Shown in pieces: positions 25,664 to 36,743 of a DNA stretch of 64,000 bases (positions are counted from its first letter, which is position 1; every line of letters begins with the position of its first letter). The notes beneath the pieces are model-generated. The model made no database searches. It saw nothing but the letters and a program-made list of their open reading frames with translations, and was not told where the DNA came from. The position numbers and the translations under genes are program-made. The stretch spans positions 55,747 to 119,746 of the forward strand of contig NZ_MWLM01000072.1 of the NCBI RefSeq assembly GCF_002198665.1, read 5' to 3'. The stretch comes from Novosphingobium sp. B 225 (GTDB taxonomy: Bacteria; Pseudomonadota; Alphaproteobacteria; Sphingomonadales; Sphingomonadaceae).

Positions 25664-25868
25664 GGCTCTCTCCAACAGGCACATGGCCACCCCGCCCCCA
25701 CGGATGCAGCCGACACAATCGGGCCTAGTTAGACCGGAGAACCATGCCAGCGAAAGTGCCTTTGTTGCAGCATCCGTTGCACGAAGCGCACGCCGCACCG
25801 GCAAAATTCACCCCGCCGCCCTTTCCGGCTAGGTCAGCCACACGGATTCGCCTATCCGGACCGGCTTC

Positions 25869-27248
25869 ATGACTGCCGCCAAGCCCCTTTCCCCCTTGCG
25901 CACCGAACTGCGCGCCACGCTGCAACTGGCGGCGCCGCTGGCGATCGCCAACCTGCTGCAAATGCTGGTCTATGCCATCGACGTGATCTTTGTGGCGCGG
26001 CTGGGCGAAGCAGAGCTGGCCGCATCCAGCCTGGCAACCACCCTGTTCGGGCTGATGATGTGGTGCACAATCGGGCTGACCGGGGCCTGCGCTCCGCTGA
26101 TCTCGGCCGAACTCGGTCGCCGCCGCCATGCGGTGCGCGAAGTGCGCCGGTCGGTGCGGATGGCGCTGTGGCTGGCGGTGATTTGCGGCCTGTTGGCCAT
26201 GGCCGTGTCCGCCAATGGCGAACGGCTGATGTTGCTGGCTGGTCAGGATCCAGAGGTTTCGCGGCTGGCGGGCCGGTTCCTGGAAATCCTGCTGTGGGCG
26301 ACGATCCCGAACATCATGGCCGGAGTGCTGCGCAATGCCGTTTCGGCGCTGGGCCGCCCGGTCTTTGCCACAGCGATCACCGCGCTGGCGATTGTGGTCA
26401 ATGCGGCAGGCAATTATGTCTTCGTGTTCGGCCATTTCGGCGCCCCGGCGATGGGGCTGGACGGTTCCGCCCTGTCAAGCGTGCTGACCGCGCTGGCGAT
26501 GCTGGCGGCCTATGTCGCGGCGATCCAGGCAGACCGGCGGCTGCGGCGCTATCACCTGTTCGGACGCTGGTGGCGCGCGGAATGGGCGCGGTTCAGGGAC
26601 ATGCTGCGGATCGGCCTGCCAATCGCGCTGATCATCCTGGCCGAAGGCGGGCTGTTTTCCAGCGCGGCCTTCCTGATGGGGCTGATCGGGCAGGCGCAGC
26701 TGGCAGGACATACCGTGGCTTTGCAAGTGGCCGCGCTGGCGTTCCAGATCCCGTTCGGGATCGGACAGGCCGCGACGATCCGGGTCGGCTATCATTACGG
26801 CGCGGGCGACATCGCTGCAGTTGGCCATGCCGGCAAGGCGGCGCTGATCCTGGCACTGGGCTACATGGCGCTGCCCGCCGCGCTGATGATCGGCGTGCCG
26901 CGCTGGGTGCTCAGCCTCTATGTCGATCCCGCCGCACCGCAGAACGCGCGGATGGTGGGCTTTGCCGTGCAATACCTGGTCGTGGCCGCCGCGTTCCAGC
27001 TGTTTGACGGAATGCAGGCCGTGCTGGCCGGCGCCCTGCGCGGATTGCAGGATACGCGCGTACCGATGCTGCTGGCGCTGACGGGTTACTGGCTGTTCGG
27101 GTTCACCACCTCGGCCGCGCTTGGTTTTCTTACCTCGCTCGGCGGACTGGGCGTTTGGCTGGGTCTGGCGATGGGGCTGGTCGTTGTTTCGGCCCTGCTG
27201 CTGCACCGCTGGCAGAAGCGCGAGCAGCTGGGGCTTGTTCCGGTTTAG
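25869..27248 (+). CDS. MATE family multidrug efflux transporter
   Basis: 459 residues with twelve predicted membrane helices in two homologous halves, as in NorM. These antiporters use Na+ or H+ gradients to export cationic drugs and metabolites. The first helix region reads [22 protein letters not shown], which I split as [12 protein letters not shown] and the following [15 protein letters not shown], typical of the family. It is divergent from the cytochrome gene and has no partner gene nearby. Substrate unknown. Confidence 0.92.
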   Translation: MTAAKPLSPLRTELRATLQLAAPLAIANLLQMLVYAIDVIFVARLGEAELAASSLATTLFGLMMWCTIGLTGACAPLISAELGRRRHAVREVRRSVRMALWLAVICGLLAMAVSANGERLMLLAGQDPEVSRLAGRFLEILLWATIPNIMAGVLRNAVSALGRPVFATAITALAIVVNAAGNYVFVFGHFGAPAMGLDGSALSSVLTALAMLAAYVAAIQADRRLRRYHLFGRWWRAEWARFRDMLRIGLPIALIILAEGGLFSSAAFLMGLIGQAQLAGHTVALQVAALAFQIPFGIGQAATIRVGYHYGAGDIAAVGHAGKAALILALGYMALPAALMIGVPRWVLSLYVDPAAPQNARMVGFAVQYLVVAAAFQLFDGMQAVLAGALRGLQDTRVPMLLALTGYWLFGFTTSAALGFLTSLGGLGVWLGLAMGLVVVSALLLHRWQKREQLGLVPV

Positions 27249-27289
27249 GACGGGCCCGGTTCGGGCGGAAAAAAATGACGGCGCGCGCC

Positions 27290-27318
27290 TTGACGCTCCG
27301 CCTGCCCCCTCCCATATG
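27290..27318 (+). promoter_or_regulatory. Sigma-70 promoter of groESL
   Basis: TTGACG (27290-27295), a 17-base spacer and CATATG (27313-27318). The start site would fall just at the left arm of the CIRCE element. Confidence 0.7.
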
Positions 27319-27325
27319 CGCCTCG

Positions 27326-27352
27326 CTGGCACTCCCCGCAGGAGAGTGCCAA
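27326..27352 (+). promoter_or_regulatory. CIRCE operator (HrcA binding site)
   Basis: CTGGCACTC, a 9-base spacer and GAGTGCCAA match the CIRCE consensus TTAGCACTC-N9-GAGTGCTAA apart from two symmetrical positions. It overlaps the expected transcription start of groES, the usual arrangement for HrcA repression relieved on heat shock. hrcA is not in the window. Confidence 0.93.
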
Positions 27353-27390
27353 CTTACATCATGTAACGCCAAGAGAGAGGGAACACACCC

Positions 27391-27678
27391 ATGGCATTTC
27401 GTCCGTTGCACGACCGCGTGCTTGTCCGCCGCGTCGAAGCTGAAGAAAAGACCGCTGGCGGCATCATCATCCCCGACAGCGCCAAGGAAAAGCCGGCCGA
27501 AGGCGAAATCGTCGCCGTTGGTTCGGGTTCGAAGGCTGAAGACGGCAAGGTTACCCCGCTGGACGTCAAGGCCGGTGACCGCGTGCTGTTCGGCAAGTGG
27601 TCGGGCACCGAAGTCAAGGTCGACGGTGAAGACCTGCTGATCATGAAGGAATCTGACATTCTCGGCATCATCAGCTGA
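27391..27678 (+). CDS. groES: Co-chaperonin GroES
   Basis: 95 residues: the lid of the GroEL cage. It begins [20 protein letters not shown], has the mobile loop [17 protein letters not shown] split around GGIIIPD, and ends LGIIS. It is the first gene of groESL, 46 bp before groEL, under a CIRCE operator. Confidence 0.98.
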   Translation: MAFRPLHDRVLVRRVEAEEKTAGGIIIPDSAKEKPAEGEIVAVGSGSKAEDGKVTPLDVKAGDRVLFGKWSGTEVKVDGEDLLIMKESDILGIIS

Positions 27679-27712
27679 GAACGCGGTTCTTCTTCCCAAC
27701 TTCAAAATCTGA

Positions 27713-29371
<1,659 letters not shown>

Positions 29372-29399
29372 GTCCGACTGCCTGTCAGCCAAGCAAATC

Positions 29400-29432
29400 G
29401 GGGCCGGAAGAGCGATCTTCCGGCCCCTTTTT
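29400..29432 (+). terminator. Rho-independent terminator of groESL
   Basis: GGGGCCGGAAGA, loop GCGA, TCTTCCGGCCCC, then TTTTT: a perfect 12-bp stem with a T run. Confidence 0.95.
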
Positions 29433-29506
29433 CGTGCCCGCCCGCAACGACAAGTTCTTAAACTTTCCGGATTAAATACCCCGTCGACCAAGCCGGGGGA
29501 CGAAAC

Positions 29507-31243
29507 TTGATCTGGTACTACCTGTTCTTTGCCGCCCTTGCGGTGTTGGTGATCCGCCAGCGCCAGCGGATGAAGCGCGCCGACCAGCAGAAGCAGCAGC
29601 AACCGGAGCCCGATTCACCAGCCAGTGCCCGCCGCCGCGATCTGCGGACCATCACCGCGATGACGGCCCTGGAAAGCGACCTGCTTCAGCCCGAACCGCA
29701 GGCCCCGCGCGCCGCGTCGGCCCAGCCCCGGCCCGGCCCGCCCCCTCGGCGTGAACCAGCCGCGCGGGTGGAAGAAAGCATCTCGGTGGTCCTGCGCCGC
29801 CAGATCCCGCCGCGCGATGAAGCGCCGCGTTCCTGGCTGGGGGGCCTGCCAATGCTGCCCGACGGGATCGAATGGCCGCGCGGGGTGAACCCGGAAAAGC
29901 GGGGCGAAGGCGAAGTGCCGCTGCACTTCATCGCCCAGATCGCCTGTGCCGATCTTCCACCCGAGCTGTGGGGCGAACTGGGCCCGCGCGCCGGATGGCT
30001 GCGATTGTTCCTGAATGGCAACAGCTGCGACAACGAGGATCGCGGCCTGTGGCGCCTGGTCCACAGCGCGGAACTGGGCAGTGAACGCCAGCCCCCCGCA
30101 GACATCGGCGTGATCCATGACGGCATGTACACCGGCGGGGCGGCCTGGACCCAAAGCAAAAGCGTCTATCCGCGCTGGCCGGTCGATCTGGTCAAGGTTG
30201 GCAACACACTGCGCCACGAAGGGCAACGCAGCTGGCCGACGCCGGATGAATTCGAGACCGAGATCTACCCCGGACAGCCAATCGAGCGTGACCGGCACAA
30301 GGTGCCAAAGCTGCCACCCTTTGCGCGCGGCGTGCTGCAGACAGCCCTGCGCGAAACGATCGCGCTGATGCGCTTGCCGGTGCGCGAATATCCGCTCAGC
30401 GATGTCAATCGCACGCAACTGGCCAGCCCGACAAACTGGCCCCTGATCCTGACTGTGCCGGCCGAACGCCTGGCGCGTGCCAATACGCGCTGGCTCGCTG
30501 AGGAAGCCGAACGGCGCGGGGTTGAAGCGCTGAGCGATGCAGAGCAGCAGGCCTATCTTGCCAGCCAGCCCAACCGCGTCCGTGCAGCAGCCGAACTGGA
30601 TACGCTGCGCACCCTGATCGGCGAATGCCCCAGCCCCGAAGCCCTGATTGCACGGTGCGAGGCCGGACGCGCGGAGTGGCTGGCCTGGCGCGGTGAAGTG
30701 GCTGACTGGCTGGAAGAATGGCTGAACAGGATCGCCGCAGCGACGCTCGACCAACCCCTGACTGCGGACGACCGCGAGCGGATGGCCATGCTCGAAGGCG
30801 CACCGCCGCATGTTTACTGGGTGATCGACCGTCAGGGGGGGTACTCCGACGAACCGAACTACGTTGGCCCGCGCAAGATCGAAAGCTCTGCCTTCGCGCA
30901 GTTGGCCGAACAGTGCCACCGGGCCGCAAGCGACCTGGCTGTGGAGTTCTACCTTGATCCGCAGCGCCGTCACCTGCTCCCCGCCGAGTATCTGCCCGCC
31001 TGCGAAGCCTGGTGGCGCGCGCTCTACAACAATCGCCCGCACCGCATGGGTGGCTATCACGACGGTGTGCAGAGCGATGCGATCGAAGGGCCGCAGGAAA
31101 AGTTGCTGTTGCTGCAACTGGCGACCGACGATCCAATGCAGTTCTGCTGGGGCGATTGCGGCGCGATCTATGCCTTCATCCGCACGGACGACCTCAAGGC
31201 CGGGCGCTTCGATGCCGCTGAGCTGCATCTGGAATGCCACTGA
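29507..31243 (+). CDS. DUF1963 (YwqG-like) protein with N-terminal membrane anchor
   Basis: 578 residues from TTG 29507, which follows GGGGGA. An N-terminal helix WYYLFFAALAVLVI anchors it, then a charged Pro-rich linker (about 20-100). The DUF1963 fold appears in two blocks: LGGLPMLPDGIEWP with PLHFIAQIACADLP near 110-150, and HRMGGYHDGVQSDA to AIYAFIRTDDLKAGRF at the end. The long middle insert (about 250-470) is helical. Function of the family is unknown. Confidence 0.78.
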   Translation: MIWYYLFFAALAVLVIRQRQRMKRADQQKQQQPEPDSPASARRRDLRTITAMTALESDLLQPEPQAPRAASAQPRPGPPPRREPAARVEESISVVLRRQIPPRDEAPRSWLGGLPMLPDGIEWPRGVNPEKRGEGEVPLHFIAQIACADLPPELWGELGPRAGWLRLFLNGNSCDNEDRGLWRLVHSAELGSERQPPADIGVIHDGMYTGGAAWTQSKSVYPRWPVDLVKVGNTLRHEGQRSWPTPDEFETEIYPGQPIERDRHKVPKLPPFARGVLQTALRETIALMRLPVREYPLSDVNRTQLASPTNWPLILTVPAERLARANTRWLAEEAERRGVEALSDAEQQAYLASQPNRVRAAAELDTLRTLIGECPSPEALIARCEAGRAEWLAWRGEVADWLEEWLNRIAAATLDQPLTADDRERMAMLEGAPPHVYWVIDRQGGYSDEPNYVGPRKIESSAFAQLAEQCHRAASDLAVEFYLDPQRRHLLPAEYLPACEAWWRALYNNRPHRMGGYHDGVQSDAIEGPQEKLLLLQLATDDPMQFCWGDCGAIYAFIRTDDLKAGRFDAAELHLECH

Positions 31244-31355
31244 TCCGCGCGAATTACGCACTTTCCCGCAAGCAGGCCCCGGTTCGTCGCAGGCGGTTTG
31301 AGCGGCGCAGGGTCGTTAGCCAAACTGAAAGCATGAATGGGCTATCGCTGTTCGC

Positions 31356-32429
31356 GTGAAGACGGGACACATTTCACGATTGCTGGCCGCTGTGGCCTTT
31401 GCAGGTGCGCTTGCCGCGCCGGGAGCGGCGCAGGCGCGCGGCAATGACCTTGAGCTGGCGTTTGATCGCACGCTCGGCACGCAGGTTCGCACTCCGCCTG
31501 AAGCTCCTGCTGTTCCTTTGGTTCAACCGCGTCGGCCCGTTTCCGTTGCGCAATTCGTCGCGCCTGCGGTCACCAGTTATGGCAGCGGGCTTGAGGCGCA
31601 GATCGCCTCGCTCGCCGCGCCTGCGCAGGGCCGGATCGGCGTTGCCGCGCTTGATCTTTCTACCGGACGGACCGTTTCGGTGCTGGGCAACCAGCCCTTC
31701 CCGCTGGCCAGCACCAGCAAGGTTGCGATTGCCGCCACGTTCCTGGCAGGCGTCGATCAGGGCCGTTTCCGCTTGTCGGACCAATACCCCCTGATGGTTC
31801 CGGTCCGTTCGGCCAAATATTCGACCGAAGTGGCCCCGGTTCGTGCGGGCGCGACGATGAGCGCGCAGGGCCTGATCGAACTGGCCATTACCCGCAGCGA
31901 CAATCCCGCCGCCGACGCTCTGCTTGCCGCCGTGGGTGGACCGCAGGCCGTCAACCGCTGGCTGCAGGGCGCTGGCCTTTCAGGCATGCGGATGGACCGC
32001 GACATCGCCACACTGGTGCGCGACGATGGTGAGTTCAACCCCGCCACCACGATCGACCCGCGTGACAGCGCGACGCCGCTGACCATGGTTGAACTGCTGG
32101 GCGGGCTCTATCGCGGACAGTGGCTTTCCTCCTCCAGCCGCAACCTGCTGCTCGGCACGATGGCGCGCACTGTGACCGGCAAGCGCCGGATGCGCGCACT
32201 GCTGCCCGGTGAGGCAGGCATTGCGCACAAGACCGGAACCCTGTCCAACACTGCCAGCGATGTCGGGATCATCACCACTCCTGATGGACGCAGCATTGCC
32301 GTGGCCATCTATGTGACCGGCCAGGGCAGCAAGGCCGGGCGCGACGCGCGCATCGCCAGCATCGCGCGCGCGATTTATGACGGCTACCAGTACGAAAGCT
32401 CGGGCTACCGCCGCACGGCTTCGCGCTGA
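31356..32429 (+). CDS. Class A-like beta-lactamase / serine hydrolase
   Basis: 357 residues with a signal peptide ending near AAQA at 27, so periplasmic. The active-site motifs are ASTSKV (SxxK), SDN in TRSDNPAAD, and KTG in AHKTGTLSN. The omega-loop region reads RMDRDIATLVRDDGEFNP and is about seven residues longer than in TEM-type enzymes; a Glu166-x-x-x-Asn170 pattern is not evident. This could be a penicillin-interacting hydrolase rather than an efficient beta-lactamase. Start is GTG 31356; no ATG fits. Confidence 0.8.
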   Translation: MKTGHISRLLAAVAFAGALAAPGAAQARGNDLELAFDRTLGTQVRTPPEAPAVPLVQPRRPVSVAQFVAPAVTSYGSGLEAQIASLAAPAQGRIGVAALDLSTGRTVSVLGNQPFPLASTSKVAIAATFLAGVDQGRFRLSDQYPLMVPVRSAKYSTEVAPVRAGATMSAQGLIELAITRSDNPAADALLAAVGGPQAVNRWLQGAGLSGMRMDRDIATLVRDDGEFNPATTIDPRDSATPLTMVELLGGLYRGQWLSSSSRNLLLGTMARTVTGKRRMRALLPGEAGIAHKTGTLSNTASDVGIITTPDGRSIAVAIYVTGQGSKAGRDARIASIARAIYDGYQYESSGYRRTASR

Positions 32430-32490
32430 TCCGGCTCCGAAGCAGGGCACGGCCCGTGCTTCTGCCCAGGCCCTCCCCCAGACCACAACG

Positions 32491-32521
32491 AAAAGAGCGC
32501 GCCGGTTGTCCCGACGCGCTC
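32491..32521 (-). terminator. Terminator of the TonB-receptor gene
   Basis: On the minus strand GAGCGCGTCGG, a 5-base loop and CCGGCGCGCTC (one G-T pair) are followed by TTTT. It lies 26 bases past the receptor stop and also faces the beta-lactamase gene. Confidence 0.8.
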
Positions 32522-32546
32522 TCCCCCTCTCCAGCTCTGAAGTTCC

Positions 32547-35303
32547 TTAGAAGTCGATGCTTGCCCGCGCGTAGAGGTAACGGCCGTTGAAGCCGAAAGG
32601 CGAGAAGATCGAGAACGGGATATATTGCTGGTTGGCCGGATAGACCCCGCCAATCGCTGCCGGACGCGGGCCGAAAGGCGAACGATCCGGATAGACATCG
32701 AATACGTTGTCCGCCCCGATCGCCAGGCTCAGCCGGTCCATCGGCTTGAACCGCAGTTCCAGATCGGTGATCCACTTGGCCCGCAGGAAGATGTCATCCG
32801 GACCGTAGTCGGTCAGGCTGGTCGGCGTGGCGATCGGGTTGGCCGAACCGGGCGAAGTGACCTTGCCATAGCGGGTCGACCGTGCGGTCAGCCCGACCAT
32901 GCCCAGATCGCCATCCAGGCTCAGCACCACCTTGTCGCGCGGCTGGCCTTCGGTGAAGCGCAGCCCTTCGACACGGCCGAACAGGATCAGGCCGGGGATC
33001 GTCGCGAGCGGCCCCAGATCGTTCTTGCGGGCCAGGATCTTCTGCTTGTTGTAGTTATAGGCCGCAGTCAGGTTCCACTTGCCGAACCCTTCGAGCGGCA
33101 GGCGCCAGTTGAGCACCGCATCCACACCTTCGGTGCGGGTGTTGAGCCCGTTGATGAAGAACCGCGCCGCACCGACCGAGTTGAACCCGTTGGCATCGAG
33201 CACCGCCTTGACTGCGGAGTTGACCGCCGCCGAGCCGCTACCCGCCGCACCGAGGTTTTCGGTCAGCACGATCCGGTCATTGATTTTGATGTTGTAGTAA
33301 TCGACCGTCAACGTCAGCCCGCTGAGCGGGTTGGCAGTGAAACCACCCGAGAAGTTGACCGACTTTTCAGGCTTGAGGTCCTTTGAACCCAAAGCCCGCG
33401 CCACCGGGCTGCTGACCGCCACGGTGGAAATGTCGACGGGCAGACCGCCGATGAAGTTGGTCGAAGTGGTGGTGAAATACTGCTGGTGCAGCGACGGTGC
33501 GCGGAAGCCGTTCGAAATCGATCCCCGCAGCGCAAAGCCGGGGACGAATTCATAACGCGCCGCGAACTTGCCGGTCAGCGTATTGCCAAAGTCCGAGAAG
33601 TGTTCGAACCGCCCGGCCGCCGTGGTGGTCAGGCCCGGAACGATTTCGGTATCAAGCTCGACATAGCCGGCCATCGAATGGCGGCGCACTTCGGTTGAGC
33701 TGGCCAGCGGGATGCCGGGGAAACCCTGCGCACCCGCTGCTGCACCGCGGCCCGGGAAGCTGCAAACGCTGGTCCCGGCGTTGAACACGCCCTGCTGCAG
33801 GGCACAGCCCGCCGCCGTGGTGGTGACTGAAGCCTTGAAATAGGGCCCGATCGCATAGCTCTGCGGTTCGCCCGGGCGGATCTTGAACTGTTCGTTCCGG
33901 TATTCCGCACCAAAAGCGAACGTTAACGGCTTGGCGAAGCCCATTTCGAATTCGCGGCTGACGTCCATATTGGCAAGCCACTGGCGATAGCCGAGCCCGC
34001 CGGCATCGAAGCTGCGCTGGCTTTGCGGACCGAAGCTGGTGTTGAGCGAGTTTTCGACGCGGTAGTCAAAGCTGTTCGCACCATAGCCGAGCGAGCCATC
34101 GACGTTCCACAGGCCAGACGTGGTACGCAGCCCCACGGTTGCCGCGCGGTCGGTCAGGTCCGAGGTGATGAACGGCAGGAAACCGTCCGGAGTCAGACCC
34201 ACGAAGTTGGCGTTGCTGGGTGTGGTGTTGGGGGCCAGCACCGAAAAATCGCGGTTGGCCGCAGCGTTCTGCTGGCGATAGTTGGCCGCGCTGACCGAAT
34301 CGCGCTGATCGAAGCTGCCGAACGCGTAAAGCTCCAGGTCTTCGCTCACCGGCACGGCGGCATTGGCGAACAGGATGAAGTCGTCCGCCTTCGGATCGCC
34401 AAACCGGAATTCGAGGCGATCGAACGTCAGCTCGCGCGGATCCCAGGTCGTGCTGGTCGGGCGGATATAGTTCGGCCGCAGATCATACCCCTGGCGGTTG
34501 GTAGACCCCCGGTGGCGGTATTCGGCGGTGAAATTGAGATAACCGCCGCTGCTGCCAAAGAACGGCAGGCCGATGTTGGTTGCCACCGAATAGCTCTGCC
34601 CGTCATGCGCCTTGCGTTCACCGTCGGTGGTGGCCTGGAAATAGCGGCCGTCCGTGGCATCGAGCACCGGCGCGCCGTTGGCGGTGACCAGCCCGGTCAC
34701 ATTCGCCACATTGTCGATCGTGGTGTCATACTTGCCATAGCTGATCGAGGCGCGGCCGCCTTCGCTGGCCTTCTTGAGGCGGATGTTGATCACCCCGGCG
34801 ATCGCATCCGACCCATATTGCGAAGAGGCGCCATCGCGCAGCACTTCGATCCGGTCGATCGCGAGCGCCGGGATCGCATTCATGTCCACCGCTGCAGAGC
34901 CGCGGCCGACCGTGCCGTTGATATTGAGCAGCGCGGAAACGTGGCGGCGCTTGCCATTGACCAGCACCAGTGTCTGGTCCGGGCCCAAGCCGCGCAAGGT
35001 GGCGGGGCGCAGGGCGTCCGATCCGTCGGCAATCGCGGGCTGCGGGAAGTTGAAGCTGGGGACCAGCTTGTTGAGGATCTTGTTGGTTTCGACCTGACCG
35101 CCTTCGGTAATCGCAGCGCCTGACAGCACATCAACCGGAACGGGCGAATCCTGCACCGTACGAGACGCAGAGCGGGTGCCGGTGACGATGATGGTAGGCT
35201 GATCGACGCTTTCGTCAGCGGTGCCTTCCTGGGCCAGAGCCGGTGCGGTCAGCGCAAGGCTGGACAGCGATGCGAGCAAGGAGAGGCGGATCGTGGATTG
35301 CAT
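32547..35303 (-). CDS. TonB-dependent outer-membrane receptor
   Basis: 918 residues. A signal peptide ends ALAQ near 24. A TonB-box-like stretch TIIVTGTR is followed by the plug domain (LRGLGPDQTLVLVNGKRR, RIEVLRDGASSQYGSDAIAG), then a 22-strand barrel to the terminal phenylalanine in YARASIDF. It would import a bulky ligand using the proton motive force through TonB. The ligand (siderophore, glycan or other) cannot be told; no transport or regulatory partner is adjacent. ATG 35303 is the likely start. Confidence 0.92.
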   Translation of the reverse strand: MQSTIRLSLLASLSSLALTAPALAQEGTADESVDQPTIIVTGTRSASRTVQDSPVPVDVLSGAAITEGGQVETNKILNKLVPSFNFPQPAIADGSDALRPATLRGLGPDQTLVLVNGKRRHVSALLNINGTVGRGSAAVDMNAIPALAIDRIEVLRDGASSQYGSDAIAGVINIRLKKASEGGRASISYGKYDTTIDNVANVTGLVTANGAPVLDATDGRYFQATTDGERKAHDGQSYSVATNIGLPFFGSSGGYLNFTAEYRHRGSTNRQGYDLRPNYIRPTSTTWDPRELTFDRLEFRFGDPKADDFILFANAAVPVSEDLELYAFGSFDQRDSVSAANYRQQNAAANRDFSVLAPNTTPSNANFVGLTPDGFLPFITSDLTDRAATVGLRTTSGLWNVDGSLGYGANSFDYRVENSLNTSFGPQSQRSFDAGGLGYRQWLANMDVSREFEMGFAKPLTFAFGAEYRNEQFKIRPGEPQSYAIGPYFKASVTTTAAGCALQQGVFNAGTSVCSFPGRGAAAGAQGFPGIPLASSTEVRRHSMAGYVELDTEIVPGLTTTAAGRFEHFSDFGNTLTGKFAARYEFVPGFALRGSISNGFRAPSLHQQYFTTTSTNFIGGLPVDISTVAVSSPVARALGSKDLKPEKSVNFSGGFTANPLSGLTLTVDYYNIKINDRIVLTENLGAAGSGSAAVNSAVKAVLDANGFNSVGAARFFINGLNTRTEGVDAVLNWRLPLEGFGKWNLTAAYNYNKQKILARKNDLGPLATIPGLILFGRVEGLRFTEGQPRDKVVLSLDGDLGMVGLTARSTRYGKVTSPGSANPIATPTSLTDYGPDDIFLRAKWITDLELRFKPMDRLSLAIGADNVFDVYPDRSPFGPRPAAIGGVYPANQQYIPFSIFSPFGFNGRYLYARASIDF

Positions 35304-35450
35304 GGTTGGTTCCCTTACCAGTATCGCCGCGCCCCTTCCTCCCCAGGCCAGGCGCGACACGTTTCCACGCGAATTTACGCATGTCATGCGCGCGCAAACA
35401 AGCCGTCCGCAACGATTGCGGACAGCCTGTTGCTGCAATGCAACGCAATT

Positions 35451-36740
35451 CTACTGTGCAAAGAGCGCCTTGCGCGGGCCGAGGTAGCCGAACAGGTAGG
35501 CACCGACCTTGCGCATCTGGATTTCCTCCGCCCCTTCGGTGATCCGGTAGCGGCGGTGGTGGCGATAGATGTGTTCGAACGGCTTGTGCCGCGAATAGCC
35601 AATCCCGCCGTGAACCTGCATCGCCCGGTCGGCCGCCTCGCAGACCAGGCGGTTGGCGTAGTAGTTGCACATGCTGATCTTGTCCGACAGGCGGTGCTCG
35701 ATCTCCTTGTGCTCCATCTGGTCCATTTCCCAGGCTGTCTTGTAGATCAAGGTACGCAGCATTTCGCACTGCGTGGCCAATTCCACCAAGGGGAACTGGA
35801 TCCCCTGATTGCGCGCCAGTTCCGCGCCAAACGGTTTGCGTTCACGCGCATATCTGACTGATTCTTCGACGCAATAGGTTGCCGCGCCAAGCGAGCTTGC
35901 GGCTTGGCGGATGCGGTTCTGGTGGACGAAGCTTTGCGCGATCGACAGCCCGCCATCAACCGGGCCCAGCACCGCGCTTTCAGGCACCCAGCAATTCTCG
36001 AAATGCATGCGCGGGTGGTCGGTCGGCATGTTGAAGGTCCACATATATTCATCAACCACCATGCCGGGCGTGCCCGCCGGGACCAGCAGACAAGTGATCC
36101 CCTTGGCATCTCCAGCCTTGCCCGAAGTGCGGCAGAACGCGGCGCAGTGGGTGGCAACGTGCATCCCGGTGATCCACATCTTCTCCCCATCGATCCGCCA
36201 GCCGGGCACACCATCGCGGCTCTCGCGCACCGCCACGGTTTCCATATGGGTCGCGTCCGATCCGTGGTGCGGCTCGGTCAGACCAAAGGCGACGCGGCGC
36301 TGGCGTTCGAACCCGCCGGTGATGAATTCCTTTTGCTGTTCCTCGGTCCCGAAATGTTCGAACATGTTGACGAAGGGAAAGTTGCCGACGATCGAATGTT
36401 CGTTCTGCAAATCGTTGTGCAGCCCCAGCCCCATCTGGGTGAAGTGATCGCGGATCACCGCCATCCACAGGTTCGCCCCGTCCTTGCCGCCGTACTTCTT
36501 GGGTGCGGAAAAGCGCCAGTGCCCGGCCTTGTCGGCGCGCAGCGAGGCTTCGCGCAGCAAATCTTCCCATTCGTGGCGTGGCAGGCCCTGGTTCTCGAAG
36601 TCGGTCCGGGCATATTCGCGGCGATGATCGAAGAAGCGGATATTGTCATCCTGCTGTTCAAGCGGGCGAATCTCCGTCTCGATGAACTTGTCCAGTTCGG
36701 CGAGGTAATCGACCAGATCCTGCGGCAGTGAAAAGTCCAT
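35451..36740 (-). CDS. Acyl-CoA dehydrogenase
   Basis: 429 residues of the FAD-dependent ACAD family. It has the N-terminal helical domain, the central beta domain with FGLTEPHHGSDATHM and WRIDGEKMWITGMH, and the C-terminal helical domain with MQVHGGIGYSRHKPFEHIYR. It oxidises an acyl-CoA and passes electrons to ETF. It starts 3 bp after the stop of an APH-like kinase gene; this pair matches the ACAD10/11-type arrangement, in which the kinase is thought to prepare 4-hydroxyacyl-CoAs. Confidence 0.93.
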   Translation of the reverse strand: MDFSLPQDLVDYLAELDKFIETEIRPLEQQDDNIRFFDHRREYARTDFENQGLPRHEWEDLLREASLRADKAGHWRFSAPKKYGGKDGANLWMAVIRDHFTQMGLGLHNDLQNEHSIVGNFPFVNMFEHFGTEEQQKEFITGGFERQRRVAFGLTEPHHGSDATHMETVAVRESRDGVPGWRIDGEKMWITGMHVATHCAAFCRTSGKAGDAKGITCLLVPAGTPGMVVDEYMWTFNMPTDHPRMHFENCWVPESAVLGPVDGGLSIAQSFVHQNRIRQAASSLGAATYCVEESVRYARERKPFGAELARNQGIQFPLVELATQCEMLRTLIYKTAWEMDQMEHKEIEHRLSDKISMCNYYANRLVCEAADRAMQVHGGIGYSRHKPFEHIYRHHRRYRITEGAEEIQMRKVGAYLFGYLGPRKALFAQ

Positions 36741-36743
36741 CGT

